From positions 1 through 6,814 of the forward strand of contig CBFHTK010000024.1 of assembly GCA_965658745.1 (NCBI GenBank): a DNA stretch of 6,814 bases, written 5' to 3'. The notes below the pieces were generated by a model. It saw only the letters and a list, made by a program, of their open reading frames with translations, searched no databases and was not told the DNA's origin. Below, piece by piece: positions 1-6,617 of this stretch (position 1 is the first letter of the stretch; each line of letters starts with the position of its first letter). Source of the DNA: JAHDFB01 sp965658745 (lineage in GTDB: Bacteria > Bacteroidota > Bacteroidia > Chitinophagales > Saprospiraceae). The translations under genes and the position numbers were made by a program.

Positions 1-59
1 TTGCCTACTAAGATTTTTTGGATGTATTTCTTAAGTGTACTTTCGAGCCTATGTTATTA

Positions 60-456
60 ACAGTTCTTAGGTTGTCTTTGAATTCCTATTATAGAATTAT
101 TGTCTTTCAAATTCAGCAGTTCGCTCTAATTGCTATTCTAGATTCCACTCAAAATTAAATCTATTCTTAAGGAAACATCGATTGGCTCGAGCCCAATTTC
201 AGATCTTCTCTTATCGATGTTTTACGGATCGAAAACGGGCCAATCATTAAAAGTTTTTGTTTCAGGATAGTATTTCATTTGTCCACCGTAGATCTGTAAA
301 TCTCCTCGCTCAATAGCAATCTAATCTTCGTCTCTAACAAAGAATCGATGTTCCAGTTTTCCTTTTTTAAAGCTTATTCATCATAAGAAGGTAATCAATT
401 CTAACTTCGTTGTCCGAATGCAGTATGACATTATAAATCGTCCAATTACCCTGCTA
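60..456 (-). pseudogene. Decayed small protein gene, family not recognised
   Basis: No intact frame covers this stretch, but conceptual translation of the minus strand gives consecutive protein-like pieces. Positions 453-370 read QGNWTIYNVILHSDNEVRID and onward, ending at a TAA (369-367). After a net one-base shift in or near the A-run at about 360-368, positions 359-324 read KLEHRFFVRDED, then a TAG (323-321). Positions 320-225 continue in the same frame with IAIERGDLQIYGGQMKYYPE and end in WPVFDP before a TAA (224-222). Positions 221-141 read NIDKRRSEIGLEPIDVSLR and onward to a TAG (140-138). Another TAG follows at 128-126, then 22 more codons to tandem TAA at 59-54. A TAG also lies just upstream at 456-454. 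The composition (Trp, Tyr, Asp, Gly in mixed-polarity blocks) is unlike random AT-rich sequence. I infer a gene inactivated by point mutations and one frameshift. The true start is not identifiable and the family is unknown to me. Chance open stretches are the main alternative. Confidence 0.5.
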
Positions 457-535
457 ACCTGCCATTTCTTTTGTTGGTGAACAAAGTTTTTATCTAGAAA
501 AGTCCCAAGTATTAACGTACTTAAACCTATAGCCA

Positions 536-3500
536 CTATCTCACAACAACTACTTTTTCAACTATCCTTTGACCTGATTTCAAGTCTTTAATTTCAAGAA
601 GGAATATCCCATCTGGCATGTTATGTACTTGCAGTTGCGACTCGTTCAAAGATGTTTGGATAAGTCTACCATCTAAATCAAAAATGCTAGCCTGGAAATT
701 GAACTGACCTTCAATTTTGATATTAATGATATCAGATGTAGGGTTCGGATATATAACAATGCTTGTTTTTGATAATTCTATGGAAGATGTCACGGAATCT
801 TCACCATCGCAATCTTCGTCAATTCCATTATTTGGAATATCTGTTGCATCCGGATTAATCTCCGCATTGGTATCATCGCAATCATCCGCGAAGAGAAATC
901 CATCTTCATCCAAATCATCATCTAAAGTAGCAGGATCACAGTCATCATCGATTCCGTTGTAAGGTTCCTCATTTTGGGCAGGATTGATGGCTGAGTTATT
1001 GTCATCGCAATCATCCGCAAGAGGAAATCCATCCTGATCAAGATCATCGTCTAGAGTATTAGGATCACAGTCGTCATCGATTCCATTGTAAGGTTGCTCA
1101 ATTGCATCTGGATTGATGTCCGAGTTATTATCGTCGCAATCGTCAGCAAGTGGATAACCATCCTGATCAAGATCATCGTCCAAAGTAGTAGGATCACAAT
1201 CATCATCGATTCCATTGTAAGGCTCTTCAATTGCTTCAGGGTTAATGTCTGAATTATTATCATCGCAATCGTCAGCGAGCGGGAAACCATCCTGATCCAA
1301 ATCATCGTCAAGGGTATTAGGATCACAGTCATCATCAATTCCGTTATAAGGCTCCTCAATCGTGTCAGGATTGATTTCGGAATTTGTATCGTCACAATCA
1401 TCTGCAAGAACAAAGCCGTCCTGATCTAGGTCGTCATCTAATGTCTCTGGATCACAATCATCATCAATCCCATTGTATGGCTCTTCAATAGCGTCTGGAT
1501 TAACGTCAGAATTAGTATCGTCGCAATCGTCGGCTAGTACGAAGCCGTCTTGGTCTAGATCGTCATCCAGAGTCGCTGGATTACAATCATCATCTATACC
1601 ATTATACGGGATTTCATCTCCACTTGGAAAGATTTCTGGATCTGTATCGTCACAGTCATTTGCAAGTGGAAATCCATCTTGGTCTAGATCATCGTCTAAA
1701 GTTTCAGGATTACAATCATCATCGATTCCATTGTAAGGTTCTTCTACAACATCAGGATTGATGTTTGGATTATTGTCATCACAATCCTCTGCAAAAGGGA
1801 ATCCATCTTGATCTAAGTCATCGTCCAGTGTTTCTGGATCACAGTCATCATCAATTCCGTTGTAGGGTTCCTCAGTACTATCAGGATTGATATCTGAGTT
1901 GTTATCATCGCAATCCTCCGCAAGAGGGTAGCCGTCCTGGTCTAGATCGTCATCCAAGGTTTCTGGATCACAATCATCATCAATTCCGTTGTAAGGTTCC
2001 TCAGCTTGGTCGGGGTTGACAGCAGAATTATTATCGTCGCAATCTTCGTCTCCGACAAAGCCATCCTGATCTAAATCGTCGTCTAAAGTCTCAGGGTTAC
2101 AGTCATCGTCAATTCCATTGTATGGAATTTCTGGTTGAATAGGATTTACATTTGGATCGTTGTCATCACAGTCAAATATTAGAATGAAACCATCTTGATC
2201 AAGATCGTCATCTAGGGTCAATGGATCGCAGTCATCATCTATACCGTTGTATACAATCTCATTTTGGTCAGGATTTACATTTGGATTGTTATCATCACAG
2301 TCGAATAACAGGGTAAAGCCATCTTGATCAAGATCGTCATCGAAAGTTGTTGGGTCGCAATCGTCATCAATTCCGTTATAAGGTATTTCAGCTTGTGCAG
2401 GATTGATGTTTGGATCATCGTCATTGCAGTCCAATGCAAGGACAAATCCATCTTGATCAAGATCATCATCTAGAGTCTCAGGATCACAGTCATCGTCTAT
2501 TCCATTGTAAGGAATTTCAGTTTGTCCTGGATTTACATTTGCATCATTATCATCACAATCTTCATTGGCGTAGTAGCCGTCTTGATCCGCGTCTACATAA
2601 CCAGATAAATCAAATTTGTAAATCTGAGTTACATAACTTCCAAAAGTTGTTCCATTTATAATATAAACCTCGTCATTAATTACGAACGAAGCAGGTGCCC
2701 AACGCGAACTGCTAGGGTGGGGAGGTCTTTCCTCCCATGTGTTACTTGCAGGATCGTATGCCCAAAATTCTCCCGTAGCCATGCTGTTGTGGTCATCTCC
2801 ATCACCACTGAGCACATAACCTATGTCATTATGAGAAAATTGCGTCCCTGCCACACGAGCCTCTCCAGGCAGTGAAGCCATCTGAGTCCAAGTTCCACCA
2901 GCGATGTCGTATTGATACAAATCATTAAAAATACCAGCGCCGTGTCCTAAACCTGCATATGCGTAATCACCAATGCCAAATTGATAAGGGTGATGACGAT
3001 TCACTGAAGGTGCATCAGTTATATCAGTCCAAGAGTCGGAAGCAATGTCATATTCCCACCAGTCATTTAGATTACCTATATCACTCCCTCCATAGCCTAC
3101 TAGGACTTTCCCATTTTGAGCAATCATCGCAGGGTGCGTTCTTGCGATACAAGGACAAGATGATAATTCTGTCCAAGTCATATTTTCGGGGTCATAGACC
3201 CACAAGTCATTTAGATTTGAAGAACCATCATTTCCAAATCCAAAGTATGCTTTACCATCCCAGGTGTCACCAATCGCAAAACCTCGCGCTGCACCTGGAA
3301 AAGATGTGAGTTCAGTCCAAGTATCACTTGCGGGGTCATACTGATAAAAATCATCTCGCACCCCGGTATTAGAATTCCCACCGACAATGTACCCCAAGCC
3401 ATCAAAACTAAAGGCAAAAGAGTGATGTGTTTGATTGAACCCACTTGGTAGTGAGGCTACTTGTTCCCATTCTTGACCTTGCGCCTGGAAACATAGGAAG

Positions 3501-3580
3501 AGTAAAAAAATGTAAACTAATCGTAATCTAAAGTTACTTGTGTATGACTGTATGGAGTTGAATTGGAGGACTTTATTCAT
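536..3580 (-). CDS. Secreted Kelch-propeller / MopE-repeat protein with T9SS sorting domain
   Basis: This is a 1014-residue exported protein. Residues 1-35 form a signal peptide: a long n-region, Arg18/Arg20, hydrophobic LVYIFLLFLCF, and probable cleavage after Q-A-Q-G. Residues 38-325 hold Kelch-type repeats with the recurring pattern YDPxSxTW (81-88, 129-136, 177-184, 224-231, 275-282), each followed by a Pro/Arg turn and a Gly-rich strand. Counting W38 as the first, this makes six blades, enough for a closed propeller. Residues 330-928 are fourteen acidic 43-residue repeats (see the separate entry). Residues about 938-1014 match a type A T9SS C-terminal domain: YPNPTSD at 944-950, an FDLDGR turn, MPDGIFLLEI and a terminal basic/Val-rich strand. 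From family knowledge, such proteins cross the outer membrane through T9SS, lose the tail and are anchored or released. Kelch propellers usually bind protein or glycan, and the repeats probably bind calcium or other metal and act as a stalk. A role in adhesion is inference only. The start is chosen because it directly precedes the signal peptide. The spacing from the neighbouring transporter gene is 196 bp, so it is probably transcribed alone. Confidence 0.93.
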   Translation of the reverse strand: MNKVLQFNSIQSYTSNFRLRLVYIFLLFLCFQAQGQEWEQVASLPSGFNQTHHSFAFSFDGLGYIVGGNSNTGVRDDFYQYDPASDTWTELTSFPGAARGFAIGDTWDGKAYFGFGNDGSSNLNDLWVYDPENMTWTELSSCPCIARTHPAMIAQNGKVLVGYGGSDIGNLNDWWEYDIASDSWTDITDAPSVNRHHPYQFGIGDYAYAGLGHGAGIFNDLYQYDIAGGTWTQMASLPGEARVAGTQFSHNDIGYVLSGDGDDHNSMATGEFWAYDPASNTWEERPPHPSSSRWAPASFVINDEVYIINGTTFGSYVTQIYKFDLSGYVDADQDGYYANEDCDDNDANVNPGQTEIPYNGIDDDCDPETLDDDLDQDGFVLALDCNDDDPNINPAQAEIPYNGIDDDCDPTTFDDDLDQDGFTLLFDCDDNNPNVNPDQNEIVYNGIDDDCDPLTLDDDLDQDGFILIFDCDDNDPNVNPIQPEIPYNGIDDDCNPETLDDDLDQDGFVGDEDCDDNNSAVNPDQAEEPYNGIDDDCDPETLDDDLDQDGYPLAEDCDDNNSDINPDSTEEPYNGIDDDCDPETLDDDLDQDGFPFAEDCDDNNPNINPDVVEEPYNGIDDDCNPETLDDDLDQDGFPLANDCDDTDPEIFPSGDEIPYNGIDDDCNPATLDDDLDQDGFVLADDCDDTNSDVNPDAIEEPYNGIDDDCDPETLDDDLDQDGFVLADDCDDTNSEINPDTIEEPYNGIDDDCDPNTLDDDLDQDGFPLADDCDDNNSDINPEAIEEPYNGIDDDCDPTTLDDDLDQDGYPLADDCDDNNSDINPDAIEQPYNGIDDDCDPNTLDDDLDQDGFPLADDCDDNNSAINPAQNEEPYNGIDDDCDPATLDDDLDEDGFLFADDCDDTNAEINPDATDIPNNGIDEDCDGEDSVTSSIELSKTSIVIYPNPTSDIINIKIEGQFNFQASIFDLDGRLIQTSLNESQLQVHNMPDGIFLLEIKDLKSGQRIVEKVVVVR
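797..2593 (-). repeat. Fourteen tandem 129-bp coding repeats (MopE-like metal-binding units)
   Basis: Within the secreted protein, DxDxDG motifs start at residues 330, 373, 416, 459, 502, 545, 588, 631, 674, 717, 760, 803, 846 and 889, a period of exactly 43 residues (129 bp) with no insertions or deletions. A typical unit runs DLDQDGF-x-LA-x-DCDDNN-x-x-INP, then EEPYNGIDDDCDP and a linker TLDD. The DLDQDG loop has acidic or oxygen ligands at positions 1, 3 and 5, Gly at 6 and Asp at 12, like an EF-hand or thrombospondin type 3 calcium loop. Each unit has two Cys, 23 residues apart inside the unit and 20 residues from the next. This fits the 'putative metal-binding motif' seen in MopE-type proteins (Pfam Cu-binding_MopE), except that the usual Cys before the N/D-G-I-D segment is replaced by Tyr (PYNG). 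The last unit is degenerate (DEDG, IPNNG, DEDCDGED) and acts as an end cap. Metal identity cannot be told from sequence; calcium is the likeliest. Confidence 0.92.
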
Positions 3581-3776
3581 ATAATTATTTCGATCTTGTT
3601 GTTACTAATATGATAGCTAAATATATAAAAAATTCTTGAATAAGATTTTAACCAAGCATATTGATTGACTTACGGTCGTATCCGAGACTGACCAAGTTAG
3701 CACCTATAGAAAAATAATGGCTGGCACACGATTCGTTACACGCTTTTCCGAAGCATTCGATGTTTGGAACATTTTA

Positions 3777-5117
3777 TTAAGCTTCAACATCATCCACGAC
3801 GTCGTTATCATCCACAATCAGACACAACAACCCTGCAAGGATAAAGGAAACACCGCCAACGATTAATGCGTATATTGATGTATTACCGAAGAATGTTTTT
3901 AGGATAAAGCCTAGAATCCCTGCTGCGACGATCTGTGGAATTACAATGAAGAAGTTGAACACTCCCATGTAATAACCCATTTTGTTGGCCGGTAATATAC
4001 TGGACAACATGGCATAAGGCATTGAAAGAATACTCGCCCATGCAATCCCAATCCCGATCATTGAGACCAATAATAGATTGGGGTCGCTAATAAAGTAAAC
4101 GGATAACAGACCGATTCCTCCACAGAATAAAGCCAACAGGTGGGTCATTTTGCGGCTTATACGTTTAGCTACTACAGGCAATAGAAAAGCAACCAGTGCT
4201 GCAATACCATTATAAATAGCGAAACAAATACCGACCCAATCAGCACCTTCGTTATACATTGCTGAAGACGTATCAGATGTACCGTAGACATGACTGGTCA
4301 CTGCTGAAGTGGTATATATCCACATTGCAAACAGAGCAAACCATGAAAAGAATTGTACAAAAGCAAGTTGTAGCATCGTCTTAGGCATCGAAAATATGCC
4401 TTTGAAAGACTCGATTAATCCTGTAAAGACACCAGTTTCAGCATTTTCTTTTTTAAGAGCCTCCAAATCATCTGGTGGATATTCTTCTGTTTTAAGGACC
4501 GTCCACATTACTGCAAGAAAATAAGCTATTCCACCGATGTAGAACGACCATTTTACTGAATCTGGAATACCACCATCTTCAGCTACATTACTTACCCCAA
4601 ACCAATTAGTAAAAATATAGGGCAGAGCAGAGGCAATCACAGCACCAACACCAATAAAAAAGCTTTGCATCGCAAAACCATCTGTTCGTTGTTCGTTAGG
4701 TAACATATCTCCTACAAAAGCACGAAAGGGTTCCATGCTGATGTTTATAGATGCATCCATGAGCCAAAGCATGATCACAGACATCCATAATACTGTAGAA
4801 TTTGGCATAAGAAATAAGGCAATGGTCGCCAGAATTGCTCCTACAGCGAAGAAGGGTCTTCGTCGTCCCCACTTAGCATGCCAGGTACGGTCACTGTAAT
4901 AACCAATAATCGGCTGTACTAGCAATCCGGTAACTGGTGCTGCTAACCATAAGATAGCTAATTCATCCTTGTGCGCACCAAGGGTCTCAAAAATACGACT
5001 GACGTTTGCGTTTTGGAGGGCAAAACCAAATTGGATTCCCAAAAAGCCAAAACTCATATTCCAAATCTGCCAAAAAGAGAGGCGTGGTTTAGTAGAACTG
5101 ATGGAAATGGTGCTCAT
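3777..5117 (-). CDS. MFS sugar transporter, SLC45/GPH (sucrose/maltose-type) family
   Basis: This is a 446-residue inner-membrane protein with about twelve hydrophobic segments: roughly residues 16-34, 52-72, 88-104, 108-124, 150-171, 190-208, 248-270, 293-315, 324-342, 348-370, 381-405 and 415-436. A charged cytoplasmic loop (210-245) separates the two six-helix halves. The loop between helices 2 and 3 carries GYYSDRTWHAKWGRRRPF (72-89), the signature of plant SUT sucrose carriers, animal SLC45 and bacterial maltose/sucrose proton symporters. The second half has MWIYTTSAV followed by a YNEGADWVG segment, also typical of bacterial members. Length is normal and the gene looks intact. The predicted role is proton-coupled uptake of an alpha-glucoside such as maltose or sucrose; the substrate is inferred from the family. 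The C-terminus is a short acidic tail (DDNDVVDDVEA). The start is well placed, with a short polar N-terminus before helix 1. In other Bacteroidota such carriers often sit beside maltose phosphorylase, amylase or SusCD genes; none is in this window. Confidence 0.9.
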   Translation of the reverse strand: MSTISISSTKPRLSFWQIWNMSFGFLGIQFGFALQNANVSRIFETLGAHKDELAILWLAAPVTGLLVQPIIGYYSDRTWHAKWGRRRPFFAVGAILATIALFLMPNSTVLWMSVIMLWLMDASINISMEPFRAFVGDMLPNEQRTDGFAMQSFFIGVGAVIASALPYIFTNWFGVSNVAEDGGIPDSVKWSFYIGGIAYFLAVMWTVLKTEEYPPDDLEALKKENAETGVFTGLIESFKGIFSMPKTMLQLAFVQFFSWFALFAMWIYTTSAVTSHVYGTSDTSSAMYNEGADWVGICFAIYNGIAALVAFLLPVVAKRISRKMTHLLALFCGGIGLLSVYFISDPNLLLVSMIGIGIAWASILSMPYAMLSSILPANKMGYYMGVFNFFIVIPQIVAAGILGFILKTFFGNTSIYALIVGGVSFILAGLLCLIVDDNDVVDDVEA

Positions 5118-5381
5118 AAGTATTAAAGTTGATTATGGAATCATTTTTGTATTAGTTACTGATCCTCTTGTTTGTAATGATCTTGTCAAAATACAGTTCA
5201 ACACAAAGAAGCAGAATTATTCACTCAGAAATGGATTCGTCAATCATAATTTATGCTCTCTAAAGGCGCTTGTGGACTGCTTATACAGTACAGCTATTCG
5301 AAGCACGAATTATTATAGCCGACGTATTCATCTATGAACGTAAACGTTGTGATAGGTCTACAATTTTACACATTTATTTTA

Positions 5382-5903
5382 TTATTCTATTTTCCTCATG
5401 ATCACTTCTGAAGGTTTGTGGTTTACGATGTCTTCGATAATGAGCTGATACTCATCAACTGATATCACTGGTACAGTCAAGGTATCTTTATTGAAAAAGT
5501 AGAAATCGAGCTGCTCACCTTTGTATTCCCAATCTCCAAAGGATTCTTCCTTGCAAGGTTTACCCATTGAAATATAAAAGATATTGAAGTTGCCATTATC
5601 TCTCAATTCAAAGGAATCAGAGTACCAATTTGTTAACATATGGCCCATATGACCTTTGCTATCGGCATAGAATGTGCTATCACCCGTTTCATGATCAATG
5701 ACAATTTTTGGTGCCCAAGTTCCAAAAATGTTGCTCAATCCCTCTGCAAAAACATAACTACAATCTTCATCTTCTTGTACAACTTCTTCTTCAGTCATGT
5801 CTAAATCTTCCTTTTGGCAGGACTGACATAAGCCCAAGCTCAAGATGATAATCATGAATTGGAATATAAGCTTTGCGAGTAATTGAAAATACCGACTTGT
5901 CAT
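5382..5903 (-). CDS. Lipoprotein with lipocalin-like domain, probably surface-exposed
   Basis: This is a 173-residue protein with a lipoprotein signal peptide: Arg4 and Lys11, a hydrophobic core (12-25, LIFQFMIIILSLGL), then C-Q-S-C, with Cys29 as the probable lipidated residue (Ser at -1, as is frequent in Bacteroidota). Cys26 is a less likely alternative. The mature N-terminus reads C-Q-K-E-D, very like the QKDDE-type lipoprotein export signal described in Capnocytophaga for transfer to the outer face of the outer membrane. It is followed by an acidic linker (32-47, TEEEVVQEDED). The rest resembles the small lipocalin-like domains common in Bacteroidota lipoproteins: a GTW start (61-63), FELRDNGNF (98-106), GDWEYKGEQLDFYF (123-136), a VISVDEYQLIIED strand pair (146-158) and a basic end. 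Cys48 and Cys117 could pair. The ligand or function is unknown. Flanking gaps of 264 and 324 bp suggest its own promoter, but I see no clean Bacteroidota -33/-7 pair. Confidence 0.82.
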   Translation of the reverse strand: MTSRYFQLLAKLIFQFMIIILSLGLCQSCQKEDLDMTEEEVVQEDEDCSYVFAEGLSNIFGTWAPKIVIDHETGDSTFYADSKGHMGHMLTNWYSDSFELRDNGNFNIFYISMGKPCKEESFGDWEYKGEQLDFYFFNKDTLTVPVISVDEYQLIIEDIVNHKPSEVIMRKIE

Positions 5904-6227
5904 TTAATCTATTTGTCACAAATTATCAATAATGACATAATAACTAGCGTGAATAGCCAACTTTATTACACCTTAATACTATAAATGTAATAAACAACGG
6001 CAAAGCTTCATGTATTAATCGTATTTTGATTCGTGTACAATCGATGATCGTCAGAAAGTTGTTTGTAATTGATATATCAACATGTTTATTGACGCATCTT
6101 TAAGAAAAACTAGAAGTTTCAGAAAATCTTAATATAATAATCCAAATCTTTTTCAAACAAGCTATTTGTGCAGGTATAGCCAGGATAGAAACGGTACAGC
6201 AGATGTAACCTATGGAAGAAATCTCTC
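5904..6227. other. Intergenic gap with no recognisable gene
   Basis: This is 324 bp of AT-rich sequence between the small alpha/beta protein gene and the lipoprotein gene. I read all frames and saw only short open stretches. The longest continues a shadow frame from inside the upstream gene and ends at about 6119. There is no tRNA-like cloverleaf and no strong hairpin followed by a T-run. It must contain the 3' end of the upstream transcript and the promoter of the lipoprotein gene. An ATAATTTG sequence just upstream of the lipoprotein start is only one base off register from the Bacteroidota -7 consensus TAnnTTTG and lacks a -33 partner, so I do not call a promoter. Confidence 0.6.
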
Positions 6228-6617
6228 TTATTTCTGCGCTTTTTCCAAAGCCCACATTTTAGCTGGTTCGTAACTTGAAAATACCTTGAAGTCCACGGGG
6301 TTTTTCTGAATGCCAAAGATGAATTTCAGTACCCCTCTTAGTACTTTTCCAGGAATGACATATGCTACTGCATGACAGTATTTTTGAATGAGCTCTTTAT
6401 TTTCTTTCATCCAAGCAGCTTGCTTGAGTTGATATTTTAGTTGAGGTAGGGGAGCTTTGCTTAATTCAAAAATGAGGGAAAACGAAACCTTTGCCTCGTA
6501 ATTCTTGGAGAGTTCATCTAAGTAAGCAGCAAAGTTTTCATCTGTTTCTTTGGCACCGGTAAAATAGATCGATATCAATGGCGGTACGGAGCGATCGAAA
6601 TTTGCATATTTTTTCAT
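6228..6617 (-). CDS. Small alpha/beta protein, possibly SpoIIAA/STAS-like
   Basis: This is a 129-residue protein with no signal peptide and no membrane helix, so it is probably cytosolic. Predicted order by eye: strand 13-19 (PLISIYF), helix 25-40 (TDENFAAYLDELSKNY), strand 45-51 (SFSLIFE), helix 58-80 containing KYQLKQAAWMKENKELI, strand 82-88 (HAVAYVI), short helix 90-101 (GKVLRGVLKFIF), strand 109-113, and C-terminal helix 116-127 (YEPAKMWALEKA). This alternating layout and the final segment resemble the SpoIIAA-like/STAS group of small proteins found across Bacteroidota and Proteobacteria, but the match is by topology only and I do not recognise a specific family. No catalytic motif is evident, and no conserved Ser for STAS-type phosphorylation can be assigned with confidence. 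The start (ATG followed by AAA AAA TAT) leads straight into the first strand. Nothing in the neighbourhood suggests a partner; an anti-sigma factor or kinase gene might lie beyond the right edge. Confidence 0.75.
   Translation of the reverse strand: MKKYANFDRSVPPLISIYFTGAKETDENFAAYLDELSKNYEAKVSFSLIFELSKAPLPQLKYQLKQAAWMKENKELIQKYCHAVAYVIPGKVLRGVLKFIFGIQKNPVDFKVFSSYEPAKMWALEKAQK

Noticed and set aside
507..522. Hairpin AAGTA/TACTT downstream of the surface-protein gene as a terminator
   Set aside because: It has only five base pairs, AT-rich, with no T-run following on the minus strand.
717..1736. Plus-strand open frames rich in Ser (717-962 and 1473-1736) opposite the repeat array
   Set aside because: They are the antisense reading of the acidic repeat codons. 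Their Ser-rich repetitive sequence follows from Asp codons read backwards, and they have no start context or family features.
1051..2469. Minus-strand frames rich in Met, Ile and Thr (1051-1413 and 2275-2469)
   Set aside because: These are shifted frames of the same repeats, with low complexity and no independent support.
797..2593. CRISPR-like periodicity
   Set aside because: The 129-bp period is coding, in register and conserved across the whole unit, with no unique spacers.
3618..3625. TATATTTA as a -7 promoter element for the surface-protein gene
   Set aside because: It lacks the final G of TAnnTTTG, and the nearest TTG upstream is too far away for a -33 element.
3704..3772. Twenty-two-codon open frame starting just after the transporter stop codon
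   Set aside because: It is very short, has no recognisable motif, and is expected by chance in this composition.
4969..5337. Plus-strand 122-codon open frame across the transporter start and the adjacent gap
   Set aside because: About 40 percent of it is antisense to the transporter N-terminus, and the rest has no protein-like features or family resemblance.
6119..6316. Minus-strand 65-codon frame overlapping the end of the 129-residue protein gene
   Set aside because: It is mostly a shifted frame of that gene. The tail past its stop is short, and a frameshifted extension is not needed because the intact protein already ends in a complete helix.
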